Made by a program: the position numbers and the translations under genes. From Pseudoneurospora amorphoporcata (Eukaryota > Ascomycota > Sordariomycetes > Sordariales > Sordariaceae), in assembly GCA_033297205.1 (NCBI GenBank), contig MU859184.1:1-64000 (forward strand): a stretch of 64,000 bases of DNA, given 5' to 3'. A model generated the notes under the pieces. The model was not told the DNA's origin and did no database searches. It saw nothing but the letters and a program-made list of their open reading frames with translations. Positions 10,849-22,200 of this stretch are shown here, piece after piece. Each line of letters starts with the position of its first letter. Position 1 is the first letter of the stretch.

Positions 10849-11105
10849 TGTAAGAGTACGCACAATGTATATAGCAAGTCCAAGTCCTGCAGGACTGGAC
10901 ACGATACTTCCAAGTCGTAGCCACTTAAGACTTCCTGTCAGGATTGAAGGCTTGACTTGGCAAGTCCGTCCTAGGACCTGGAGAGGTATAAGGACTCGGG
11001 AGAGTCCTCGCAGTAGAAACAATTCTTCTTGAAATGATCATCAGAATACGAATAGTTATCTTCGGTCACAACATTACTTTATGTCGTGATTCTTTGCATT
11101 TAACA
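10849..11105. mobile_element. Solo LTR with perfect 5-bp target duplication
   Basis: 257 bp beginning TGTAAGAGTACGC and ending GCATTTAACA, flanked on both sides by GCCTA (10844-10848 and 11106-11110). Inside are a perfect 14-bp palindrome AGTCCTGCAGGACT, a GAGGTATAAGGAC TATA-like box and a GGACTC/GAGTCC hairpin. It does not match the other LTRs in the window. Its GC content is far above the neighbouring AT-rich DNA. Confidence 0.75.
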
Positions 11106-11110
11106 GCCTA

Positions 11111-12047
11111 CATATTAAATTCGAAGTTTAATAGTTTTTTAATTATTTTAATATTATAGTACCTATATTTAACGTTATAAGATATTATCTTACGAGGAGC
11201 TGACTTTTTATTATATTTGTAAGAACTAAATAGGCTACGCCCTCCTTTCTAATCGTTAAATGATTATATGCTAATATAAATTATATATTATAAACCTTTA
11301 CAATTATAAAAAACGAAGGAGAAATTGTGGACGTTTATTGACTTTGCAACAAATTATTTATAAATATACTTAGTTTTAATGAAGATAATTTTAGTAATTA
11401 ATTCGTATTAATTTATAGCGATTAGAAAATAACCTCTTTTATCTACTATATTGGTTTCGACTAGTTCGAGGCAAATTCTATATATAATTGCAAATAGTAG
11501 ATCTTTACTATACTTACATTTTTTTATATTCTTATAAATTACTTTAATATAGTTTTTCGTATATTTTAAACTCTAATAAATTAAAATATTTAAGGCTTTA
11601 GAAGGGGCGTACGAATAAAGTAGTATAATATAAAGTTCTACGATAGTTGTTATTTGTTAAAAAATATATTTATTTTTTAGTTCATTACCTTCTTTATTAC
11701 TAGGTTAGTCGATTATAGGTATATTATAGAAGATAATAATACGAAAATATTAGTACGCTAAGCTATATTAAATATAAGGGAGGAATTTATTAACTAAGAA
11801 CTTCTTTCTATTTATAAGGAAGTATTTTGTTTAACTATTTAATTTAAGTATTAAATGCCTTCGAGGACGACGGATATTAATTCTTGTAATATCTATTATT
11901 ATTTATAAATCGTTCGGATTTTTATAGTACTAAATGAGGCCGTCTTTATAGGAGATTATAATATATTATACTAAATAATAAATCTTCTTCCTCTTTTATT
12001 GAATAGTAGTAAATTAAATAATTATAAATTTAAAATACTTTATTTAA
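11111..12047. other. AT-rich degraded sequence
   Basis: About 940 bp with no intact frame. Composition and TpA richness suggest an old RIP-mutated repeat that I cannot assign. Confidence 0.4.
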
Positions 12048-12455
12048 GAGAAGGTCTTTTCGCACTGCCATAAAAGTTTTCTTACACTGTGAGCAAAAAG
12101 GTATATGTATATAACTCTGCCAAATTTAAAGTAAGAGGTATAAGAGTAGGGTTGGAAATTTTAGTATTTTTTATAAAATATCATTTACAAGGATTTTTTA
12201 TCTAGCCTCTAGCGTCTTTCTAAAAACGAAATATTAAAAAGAAATAAATTTTATTCAAATCTTTACCTTTTAGTCTTAATTCTCTGCCGAGTAACGTTGC
12301 GATGTGGTCGTAGGTGCTATATTATAGAGAAAAAAATAAGAAAATTTGCAATACTACTCTTATTTACCCAAGCCTTTGATTGGATAAGTTACACCTAGTT
12401 TCATTTTTTACTATAGTGTAAAAAGACTTTTATAGCCGTGCGAAAAGACCTTCTC
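12048..12455. mobile_element. MITE-like element F, 408 bp
   Basis: About 45-bp terminal inverted repeats. The left end reads GAGAAGGTCTTTTCGCACTG and the inverted right end reads GAGAAGGTCTTTTCGCACGG, each followed by ATAAAAGT and a second TT-ACAC box. The interior is AT-rich and non-coding. No clear target duplication (TTATTTAA versus ATAAAATA). The two boxes occupy positions 9-18 and 31-40 of each arm, as in elements B, C, D and E. Confidence 0.8.
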
Positions 12456-12557
12456 ATAAAATAAGGGTTGGACCTAAATTATCAACTTCAAGAAAGGTTA
12501 AGATATAATTTTATTAGTATGATAGGAATTTTATAATAATTTTATAATATTAAATTA

Positions 12558-12976
12558 GAGCGACTCTACTCGCACCGTAGAGAAACTCTATTCGCACCGT
12601 AGACTAAAAAGAAAATCTAAAGTTTCTCTATAAATGAAAGAGCTCTCAGTACGCATATTAGCCTAGATTTTTTTTTGATTTTTTTCTCTATTTTTCAAGC
12701 CCTACATCACTTGTCTACTCCGTATATAAAGCCTCAAATTCGAAGGTACTTAGAATTACTAAAATTTGGGGCTGCTAAGAGTAAATATAAGAAAAATCTT
12801 GCTGATATAAGAGTGGTAAGAGGCGTAGAATATATTGAAAAATCTATGAAAATTCAAGAAGTCTTTTAGTCCTACTTTTATCTTTATATACTTTATTTTC
12901 ACCAAGATAAAGGTAGAAGTTTAAATTTTATCTAAGGTGCGAATAGAGTTTCCCTACGGTGCGAGTAGAGTCGCTC
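12558..12976. mobile_element. MITE-like element D, 419 bp
   Basis: About 46-bp terminal inverted repeats beginning GAGCGACTCTACTCGCACCG on both arms, with a second box CTATTCGCAC at positions 31-40. The flanking 8 bp are TTAAATTA (12550-12557) and TTGAATTA (12977-12984), a target duplication with one A/G difference. The interior holds a 64-codon open frame (12675-12869) that opens with TTG and resembles nothing I know. Confidence 0.85.
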
Positions 12977-13377
12977 TTGAATTAATCTACTTACTAGGAG
13001 GTCGGCGGGTATTAATATATTAGGAGGAGTTATATTCTTCAATTTATCCAATATATTAAATTCTGCAGCCTTACTATTTACTAGCACTAATATATTAATT
13101 ATTAATAGTTTAATAAACGCTAATTTATTCTACTCGGTCAAACTAAATTTAGTAATAATGGTTAAAATACCAGTCTTAATATTATTATCAAATATATTAA
13201 AAATATAAAGTAATTTACAAGGCTAATAAAAATAATTCTAAAATATATTAAAAATAATTTAAGGATATATTAAAAAGAATTTAGGGACTTATTAAAAATA
13301 ATTCTCACATATATATACACAATAAAGAAATATTGGGCATAATTATTGAATTATTATTAGCAACGCTTAGGTTATAT
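12977..13377. repeat. AT-rich spacer with a 4 x 22-bp tandem repeat
   Basis: Four 22-bp units of the form ATTAAAAATAATTTAAGGATAT lie at 13225-13246, 13247-13268, 13269-13290 and 13291-13312. The rest of the interval is degraded AT-rich sequence. Confidence 0.65.
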
Positions 13378-13822
13378 GAGAAGCTCTATCTGCACAGGGT
13401 AAAAACTCTATCTGTATAGGGATCCACTTTGGTTTTTTAAGTATAACTTAATGAAACATTAGTGTATAAGATCAAAAGTAGTACCAAACTGCTCGTCGAT
13501 TTTTGAGAAATTTTTCAAAGTAACTACCAATCTCATAGCCCTAAGGGTTATCTAAATACTATCTTTTTGAACTTTTAGACTTTTAATTTTCGTATTTCTT
13601 TAAAATAGTTTTCTTTCTGTAAGGTTTTTGTAAGCTACTGAGTATTTCCAGTCTTTAAAAAGGTGTTGTTAGGTAGAGAAAATAATTAGAAAAAATATTA
13701 TATCTTTTTTAACTTCGTATGACACTTTTTAATACTTTAAACAAGACATTAAAAAAACATTGGAACTTAGGTTTTTTTCCCCGTACAGATAGAGTTTTTA
13801 CCTCGTGCAGATAGAGCTTCTC
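13378..13822. mobile_element. MITE-like element E, 445 bp
   Basis: About 45-bp terminal inverted repeats beginning GAGAAGCTCTATCTGCAC on both arms, with second boxes CTATCTGTAT (left) and CTATCTGTAC (right) at positions 31-40. The left arm continues GGGATCCAC, like the left arms of the large MULEs B and C. The interior is non-coding. No convincing target duplication. Confidence 0.8.
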
Positions 13823-14472
13823 TATAGAAAAGGTATTTAAAAAACGAAACGAATTTAAATATATTATTTTTCTATAAAGAAGCTCGAATAAACAGTTCTA
13901 CTTAGTTTTTTTCAAGACTCTTATTTCTCTATTGAGAAATTGAAGGAAATTTTAAGGCGCTGGGGTTAGTTGAGAAATTTTTTACAGTGTGGAGCTGGTC
14001 TTGGCGTACCCACTTGGGTAGGCAAGCTTCTATAAGGGGGTCGGGTCATGTGAGCACTCTTTCAAACAGCACTAAACTCTATCGGCAAGCTTCACCACTG
14101 GCGAGCAGCTGTCAATCACAGCGCAAGGGTAGGGGCCGTGCAGCTGAAGCGGGGCCCCCTGCTTCGGCACGTCCCACCTACTAACACCGACGCAAGGGGC
14201 AGAGAAGTCGCCAGCTGGAAGGGTCAGTCTCGGTGATGAGGAACGCGACTGCATTTTTTGGAAGTCTCCCTGCGCTACTACAGACGGAGACCTATGGTGA
14301 GCAAGGTAAGGGGCTCAATCAAGACAGGACGGAGCACTGCGAGGAAATGGCAATCAATACGACCAAAACGCGCGAAACGGGCATCCTCACCGGGAGCTGA
14401 AGGTGTAGCAAAACTTGTATACAAGACGACTGGTTTGCCCAGGGATGGAAAACAATGTTGAACAATCTTCTA
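13823..14472. other. Boundary from AT-rich repeat block to genic DNA
   Basis: Up to about 13985 the sequence is AT-rich. From about 13990 it becomes GC-normal within a few tens of bases. Roughly 14000-14470 is the downstream region of the EMC10-like gene and contains no recognisable gene. Confidence 0.5.
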
Positions 14473-15191
14473 TTACTTTCCATCGCCTCCGCCTCCCAGG
14501 GAGAGAACCATGACAATGGCAATAACCCACCAGTACCTATAGCGCAACAGCAATCCATCTCGTCAGCAATCATGTTCTTCCTCTCAGTGGTACCAGAACT
14601 CGGCGGTGAGGAAAGGGAAAGGGGTCCAATATACTTCTGCAAAAGCGTCTTCTCCTGCGGCACCACCTGCTTGCCCTCCGGCGACAGCACAACCGGCTTG
14701 TTCAGCTCCGGCTGCTTGCCCTGCGTTGTGCGAACCAGCACCGCCTGCGGTCCAAAGTCCCTTGTCTGTCCGGCGTCGATCCTGATGCCCTTGAACGCGA
14801 CGCCCAGGACGTGCTGGTCGTCGTAGCTCCCCTTCTGGCTGCTCTCGTTCACCGACAGCACAAAGTGTGGCGCGTACCCCTTGCCGAAGTTTTCCGCCGT
14901 TATGACCGACGTGGATGACGCCCACTTGTTTGCCGTCTTATCGTACACGCCGATGCGTAGGAGCTCGTGGCTTTCCAGGTCGTCGAGGATTTCGGGCGCT
15001 TCGTAGGCGGACACCACCGGTGCTACCGCGCTGCTTGGGTCTTGTGCGGTGTCGTAGCTGACCTCGGCGAGGAAGGATGGTGCAGATGAGGAGCTGACGC
15101 GCTGTATATAGATCGGGACGGTAACGACCTGAGCTGTTGCGGCCATTGCGGCGACTAAGAGCGCCGAGGCAAGCGACGCGAGGAGCTTCAT
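14473..15191 (-). CDS. EMC10-like ER membrane complex protein
   Basis: Probable fungal subunit-10-type component of the ER membrane protein complex, which inserts tail-anchored and multipass proteins. Two exons on the minus strand, 15191-14635 and 14536-14473, are separated by a 98-nt intron (GTATAT donor, GCTGAC branch, TATAG acceptor) and give 206 aa. A cleavable signal peptide is visible (about residues 1-20, MKLLASLASALLVAAMAATA). It is followed by a beta-rich luminal domain with the family phrases IRIDAGQTRDFGPQAV and KQPELNKPVVLSPEGK. One C-terminal transmembrane segment (about 187-199, YWWVIAIVMVLSL) and a GGGGDGK tail complete it. The membrane anchor lies entirely in exon 2; without splicing the frame reads into unrelated sequence. 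The ATG at 15191 is chosen because it opens the signal peptide; the frame upstream has only non-ATG starts. Assigned from remembered family phrasing, not a search. Confidence 0.8.
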
Positions 15192-16232
15192 GGTGGATTG
15201 GGGGTTGTCGGGATCGTGTTGACCTTGGCTGCTGAATTCCTCTAAGATACGTCTTGCTGCTTGAAAGGGACGCGGATAGTCAACAAGTATGAATAGTGAA
15301 AAGCTGCTGCTGTCGCGCGAAGAAAGCCATGAATGCCTTGACGAAAATGGAGTCAGAAGCTGGAGATGCCTGGGCCCGAGCTTCCCTTGTGCTGTGTAGT
15401 AAAAGGTGGGTCCCGGTGTTAAGTCCAATTAAGCCTGGTGGAGTCTCATCCGATCCAGCCCACGGCCGATCACAGGTGCCGGTTGAGAAGGGCCCGACGT
15501 CTGCTACCTGCTACAGTGTCGTTCTGGACTCCCGGTACATCCTGAACCGACTACGAAATCATTTACTGCCCGAAGCAATGTTCAGGTTTGACGGATTGGT
15601 GAAAGTCAGAAGAGAAAGGCATCTTGAGTAGAAAAAGGAAATTCAGTTTCGCTTCAGTGGTATCTACGAAAAGTAATATCCCTACAAAAGCATCTGTGAA
15701 GAAAGAACAGCCCCTTCATCCCCAGAGATACCGCTGTTTCCCTAGGGTGATTCATAGGACACACCAATGATCTCGAATCCCTTATGCCGTCATGATCCCT
15801 TTCCCATCCCTTTTGTTGTGACCTTGACGTAGTGTTTGGAATGGGAAAAGTAGCTTTCCGGCTTGGGCCTTTTGCTGTCTTCAATAACCAAGAAAAACCT
15901 TCTTCCATTGTGTCCACCCCCTCCATATTTCCTGATCATCTCCATTCGATACCCCGTCGCTTGGTTTTCGTAGGCAGAGCGCCCTTTAGAAGTTCTGGCA
16001 GTTCATTCGCCTCATGGTTGCTTTTCCGGTAAATGTTTCCTTTTCGCTTCTGCCTGAATGATCTCCCCCATGGTGGTTTTATTCCACGAACGCCACGTCG
16101 TTCTGATCCAGCATTCACTCTATTTTGACTTTCCACCATGTGTCTTGAATATATACCAGCTTAGCCGGACGTGACCGGTCGATTCTAGCCGTAGAGCACC
16201 TTTGCCACGTGGCATGTATATCCGTTTTCTCT
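15192..16232. other. Intergenic between two leftward genes
   Basis: Holds the presumed EMC10-like promoter on the left and the preg 3' UTR on the right. Short open frames here have no family resemblance. No TATA box stands out. Confidence 0.45.
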
Positions 16233-17745
16233 TCAACTCATCTCATCATCATCATCATCATCTTCTTCTTCTTCTTCTTCTCCATCTCCGCCGTCTATTT
16301 CGTCGTCGTCGTCGCCTATCGCATCGCTTTCATCTAGTTCTTCGTCTTCGTCTTCGTCTGCTTCTTCTGGTTCTGGAGATTCCAGTATGTATCCAGGGCA
16401 TCTAGCCACAAGCCCACCATAATATGCCACAAGGACGTCGGGGTCGGGTACGATCTTCCAGTCAACGCGGTGAAGGAATTCCAACTCAAGCATATTGAGT
16501 TCGGCGACTCTAACACCCCCGACTCTCGCATATAGTGTGTTGGTTAAGAAGGAGTCAGAGAGCCCCTTGGCGGCAACGGTAGCGGCTGTTATAAGGAATC
16601 GATGAACGGTAAGTGTGTTCATGGTAAAGTCCTGGTATAGTGCGCAAAGCCGGTCGATATAATAAACCATGGAAAGAAGTATTGGTGGTGACAGATAGGC
16701 GTGTTTCGCGAGTCGGTGAAGATAATCCAAAACCGATATTCCAGGGGCCGTTCTGCAATATTCCATGTCAGCAGCTTGTCCTTTTGTCCGGATCATAATA
16801 TATTCAGGTCGTCTGGGGATTGAAGGCTGCCTACCGTGAGTGAAACCTCGTAAGGTTATGACGCTGCCCGACTTTCTGGGCCTGCTCGTCGTTAAGTTCA
16901 ATGAGCTCGCCCAGCATGTGCGCAATGAGCACAACTAGATCTTCGACTGGACAGTGCTCATACCGCCGGGACACAATCTTGGGCGCTAACCTCGCCCTTT
17001 TAGGGGAGTGCGGACCGCTTTGCGCGGCGCTCGCCGCTTCAACTTGGCTGTGGGTGACGTCGCTTTGCGAGTTCCTCCTCTTTACGGGGGTGCCTGTCTG
17101 AGGAGTTTGCGACAACGGATGCGGTTGGGCCGCCGCTGAGGAGACCGGAGGAGTCGGGGGCACCGCTACGGCCACCGTCGGACCATGCGGAATGGGAGCA
17201 GCGGGAGCTTCTGATGTGGAGGCCGAGGCCGAGGCCTGCTCCTCGTGGGACGCCATGGGCTCGACGTAAATAGGTATATGTGGCGGCTGGGACTGGACTA
17301 GGTCTCGGGCGACGGCTTGGTTGTTCGAAGAAGCAGGGGTTCGACTAGAGAGGAGGGCACCGGTCGTGTAATCCATCGGCTCCATGGGCGAGTACTGGGT
17401 CGCTACATCGACGCCTGCCCAGCGCCGAGGCCGGGACGAGGAAGGAGAGCCGGGACTGGGGCTGGAGGCTGCGGGGGAGGAGGCTATCGGTACTGGGGCG
17501 TGTCGTGCCTGGATTGGAACGGAAGGAGAGGTTGACGAAGTGGCGGGGGCGGTTGTGGATTGCCGGCGAGAGGATGGGGCCGGGATCCGGGAAGCTGCTT
17601 CTCGTGGTGAAAGGGTAGCAGCATAGTGGAAACGACCATGGAGAGAACCGCGACTCGGTCTCGGAGAGGTTGCGGCTGCGGTCACGGTCACGGTTGTCGT
17701 AGGGGAGGTTGCGGTTGCGGAAACGGGAGACCGAGTTAGCATCAT
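16233..17745 (-). CDS. preg: PREG, PHO80-type cyclin of the phosphate regulon
   Basis: PREG is the cyclin partner of the CDK PGOV. The pair holds the activator NUC-1 inactive when phosphate is plentiful, and NUC-2 relieves this during starvation. Exons 17745-16835 and 16752-16233, with an 82-nt intron, give 476 aa. Splicing joins FHSR to TAPGISVLDYL, the invariant core of PHO80-family cyclin boxes. The first ~240 residues are Ser/Pro/Ala rich and disordered, with a basic patch (TPVKRRNS, then SPKRARLAPK) before the cyclin domain (about 265-415). The last ~50 residues are almost pure Asp/Glu, encoded by a CAT/CTT-type trinucleotide run on the plus strand (about 16245-16290). The start is ATG at 17745 (MMLTRSPVS); the frame stays open upstream to 17931 but has no earlier ATG. 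The gene diverges from the Gid5/ARMC8 gene. Confidence 0.92.
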
Positions 17746-19238
17746 CCCGGCCTCGTCCGCCTCGCAGGGCGAAGCAGCAAGGCAGCGGAAGCGGGAGCGC
17801 AAGAACTGTGGGAGGTCGTGGAGTCCCGGCGTGGGGCCCGAGCGGGAGCTGATGGCACGGTCGCTAACAGTGGAGCTTTGAAGCAGGGTTGTGTTGTCGC
17901 TGAGCTTTTTCTTCCGTCCACACAATCCCACACGAGGGCTGGTTCTGGACCGTCTTAGCCCAGAAGGTGACTACTTATGAGGGTGAGGTTTGAGCACAGG
18001 TGTTTTACCAGCGTTGTCGGAACTCGGTGTATATCTAAAGAGCAAAAGCAGTTGACTCGACTTTGAAGGCAAGAAATGTGGCCAAGGGTCGGTCACTGTT
18101 CAGGAAGATGACCAGATGGTGTTTGGGGGGAGACAATGAGACTCTGGATATGTGACTGCTTCCAAGGTGTCAAGAGAGAAAAGGTCATTGGAGACTGTGT
18201 GGCAATACCGCTTGTTAGCACTACACTACCAAGAAGACTACCTTATGAACTCTGAGGGTTTAGAAACACAGAACACAACTGAACCACAGAGGCCAAATCA
18301 CATCCAGTTCCCCTTCATATACTCCTGTTTCTAGGTAGCTAACGAATGGCATATCAAACCCTCCCTATACACAACCTCGAGTCAGTTAATTCGAAAACAA
18401 GTATAGCTGGAGACAAGTCCAGTGCTATAGACGTATATACAGTAAAACATCGGGTGTAGTGTATGTAGAGGTACTTATGCCTCTAAACAGATGTCATGTA
18501 CATTCGAGAGCACGAAACGAAGGAACCGCCCCGCAGCAGCCCCGGGCCAATCCATCCGTAGCCGTGTTCCCCGCCACCCCGCCGTCATTGGTGGCCGTTC
18601 ACGGCAGCGTTGGACCTTCCGTCTCGTCATTGGACATTCAACGTTGGACCTCCAACAATAATTCATCGCCGGCCGTTCTTTCGCCAACAGATGTCAACAC
18701 CAACAACATCAACGCCAACACGCTGTCGTGCCCATTCCGTTCATTCCTTTCTTCCTTCCCGTAGCGGCGCACCAGCTAAGTACCAAATAGAGAGCGGCGA
18801 CCGCCCAAGCGACCTTTCTTCTTCCGCGGAGGCTGACACCCGACATCTCATCGAAGACAAACCGAACGTATCCACCTTCTATCACGTCAATCGGCCGTCC
18901 GTGCAACTCCCCCGGGGGCAACTCAGGTTGAGCCATAGCAATATCGGCGACTTTACCAAACAGCCTTACATATCTATCTTTACCAATACCAGCCAGAACT
19001 CGGCCTGGTTTGCAGTACCATCGACTCTGATACGCCTCACTTCAAAGTCAACTACTCCGAGGTCGGCACACCGCGGTCTACAGCTTCCGGGCCTGTTCCC
19101 TCCGTGGACAAGAACGAATCCACAGCTCAGCTTCGCTGGCAACACATGGCCGAACAGGGAGGGCATTGATGACCGACAAGACCAATCGAACCGCAAGTTA
19201 TTACGAGCATTCACACGACATTAATATAGTGCCCGACG
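17746..19238. promoter_or_regulatory. Divergent intergenic region, preg / Gid5-ARMC8
   Basis: About 1.5 kb separates two divergently transcribed genes and must contain both promoters. Open frames at 18459-18764 and 18610-19224 lack coding character or an ATG start and are probably 5' UTR. I see no clear CACGTG-type NUC-1 site or TATA box here. Confidence 0.4.
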
Positions 19239-22200
19239 ATGGCGAATAGTCAGAGCCCTCCGGCTTTGCTATGGCAGATTCAGAATGCTAGGAACCCTGC
19301 CGAGCAGATTGGACTCCTCCGCCAACTTAAGGATGAGGTCATCGGCCATGTCAGGGGCAAGGAGAAATGGGTGAACCACGGAATACTGCTGTCGCTCGTC
19401 AATCTGCTTCAGCAAAAACCCACAGCGCAGTCGCCCTCTGGTCTGGGAAGTAAGGAGCCTCATGTGCCTATCGGGCAGACTACGGACTTGCCAGATGATG
19501 ATCGTGTGCGGCTATTGGCTTTGCAGCTCATTGCTAGTTTTGCCAAAGGTACGCTATGTCTCCTGAAACCCACTGGGTATTACAAACAGTCAGAACCCTA
19601 ACCGAGATATTTGTTGCAGGTGGTCCTTCGTTTCTCGCTCCTTTGAATGCCGTTGGTGTGGTTCCTGTTGTTTTGACATATATCTGCCCGCGCAAGAACC
19701 CCGCACAACTTGTCTTGACATCTCTGCGTGCCCTGAGCGACATGACAGAGGCTGCCAGTCTCTCGTCGAGAACAAGTACAGAGGATACGGCTGTACTGGC
19801 CAAAGCCCTCTTTGTACCTCGCTACATCGAATCCTTGTGCGCCATCCTAGATGCAGCGTCTACCTCTAGCACAGTACAAGAGCAGAAATGTTTGGTTGCG
19901 ACTTTGATAAGTCGGTTGTGCAAGGAACCGCGGTTCCAAGGTATGCTTGCCGACGCCGGTGTTCTTGACGCCCTGGCCACCCTGCTTGCCAGTTTTGTGG
20001 TCGCGCGAGGAGAGGTCCTGCCGTTTACCATGGACATGGTGGAGAGGGAGGGCCTGGATGCTGTGATACCACAACCTGCTCCTCGAGGGCTAAGTCTGGC
20101 CCTTATCCTGGAAGCGATATCTGTTATCATAGCCGACTCGCGTTTCCGAACGGGTCTGCTGCTTTGTTCACCGGCGATCATGGCAGTACTAATCAGTAGT
20201 GAGTTCGGCGAAAGAAACTCTCAAATCTCTCGTACATGGGAATTGCTTAAGAAAAGCGGCCTTGCTCACGGTCGGTCAGTGGATCGCTCTGCCATTGACT
20301 ACCTACTTCCCGCTGTTCCGGTTACGACGCCGCGGTTTCTCCTGTCCCAACATCACCCATCATTCCCATCCAAGGTGGTGTCATGGGAGACGCCTGCAAA
20401 ACACGGTCGGGTCACAACGAAGTTGATGACAGAGGATCGGGAATGGCCTGTTGGTGGCGGGGATATCGATGAACCAGAGAGCCCGCTAATACCGTGGTTG
20501 ATCCACCTCATGCGATCTAGTAACAGCGATCATGAGAAGGTCATGGCTGCATCCGTACTTGCCTCGGCATTCAAGGGTGGCTTCACGAGCCCAGATCGAG
20601 AATTTTCCCTCAGCGTCCTTGTCCTTCCGGTTCTTTGCCAGATACTGAAGGACTACGGAACAGAGAGTGGCAAGAGCCTAGATGCCACCTTTGTCGATTC
20701 GGAGACTGCTACCGCATGGGCTATCTTGGAGCGGACACCAGCTGTCTTAGCCCGACTTATCGCGGACAGCGTGTTTCTGCAACAGGTTGTTCATGATAGC
20801 GGAGCCCTGAAGCTGGCGTGCAGATTGTTGAAGGATGCATATGAGCCCTCGACAATCCAGTCGCCCCCTAGGCCTTGGACGCCAAACCCGGAAGAGAGAC
20901 GGCAGTTTGAAGAGGATGGGTTTTCGGCATGCCAGCTCGGGCCACCGGGTCAAGTTCCAGCATGTGCGCACAAGACCAGGGTGAGAGAGAGCTCACTTAA
21001 ACTCATAACATCCCTGGCCACATTCAAGGAAGAGTTCAGAAAAGAAATAGTTGAGCAAGATATACTGCCAAGTGTCGTAGAGTCACTCTCCGAGACGCCA
21101 CAGAAACCGACACCACCCAAGGAAAAGCCAAAAGCTGAGGAGGATGGTGCCGTTCCGATACATCCCGCGGGTCATTCTCCTTATGGACATAACCCAACGT
21201 CGGTATTAATCGCGGCATGCCACGCTGTAAGGACACTGGCACGATCGGTTAGCAATCTTCGAACAGCCCTGGAGGACAACTGCGTGGCTATACCCGTTTT
21301 CAAGCTCTTGAAACACCTGGACATCGATGTCAAGATTGCAGCCTGCAGCGTGGTCTGTAATTTGCTGACCGAGAGCAGTCCTATGCGTGATGTAAGTGGA
21401 TATACCTTTTTAAGCCGCTTCGACTGTTTACTAACATCAATTTAGCCTCTCATACATGCTGGAGTCATTGGTGTGCTCTGCCTATACGCCAGGTCTGATA
21501 ATGCGGGGCTGAGGCTCAATGCTCTGTGGGCACTCAAGCATCTCGTTCAGATGGCGGACAGGGATATCAAGAAACAATGCCTGGAAGAACTCGGGCCGGG
21601 GTGGCTTATTCAGTTAATATGTGACGACACGGAAGACGAAGCACTACATGCCCGGGTTGTGGGTGAACGTCAGTTATTAGCAGACGCGGATGAAGATGAA
21701 GTGATGGGTACAGATGACGGTTACACCGAAGCAACTGACGACGTATGGCAGTGGCAAGCTATACACCGGAAAGGACCTGGCTTCGATTCGACGCGCATGC
21801 GTGTTGCCGACAGCATGCTCAGGGCATTACGCGAAAAGGAATTTGATGAGGTTCGAAAGGCGCGTGAAGCCGATCTCGCGATCCAGGAACAAGGTATCGA
21901 CTTCATTCGCAACCTTATCTCCATCCCTCAACAACCGTCCCAGGCCGATATGGTTGACTACGTCTTCAGCGAGCTAGGCCAAGACCGTCTCTTCGATATC
22001 TTGGCATCCAAGCTTCGCGTCAAGGTTCTCCGTCCGTTTGCCCGGCGCCAGTCTTCCAGCTCGGGGACACCTGGTGGCGGAGAAGGGTCGGGAGCCTCAG
22101 GCCGCAACGTCAGCATCGACTCGCGTGTACTGTACCCGCAATCCAAGATCATCGTGGCGGTGATCTACTTGTTGACACACATCGCGGCGGGAATTCCTCG

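Noticed and set aside
2400..14000. Interpretation as mitochondrial or horizontally acquired DNA because of very low GC
   Set aside because: The AT bias is explained by RIP: transposon relics with CAG-to-TAG and TGG-to-TAG stops, and adjacent short elements of normal composition.
14476..15428. Longer 369-codon version of the EMC10-like frame
   Set aside because: The extra N-terminus starts at a TTG before the signal peptide, and the extra C-terminus is intron plus 3' UTR. The spliced version ends in a proper membrane anchor.
17746..17931. Longer PREG frame starting upstream
   Set aside because: No ATG exists between 17931 and 17745 in this frame; the apparent start is GTG.
18459..19224. Plus-strand frames between preg and Gid5/ARMC8
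   Set aside because: The longer one opens with TTG and both look like leader sequence of the downstream gene.
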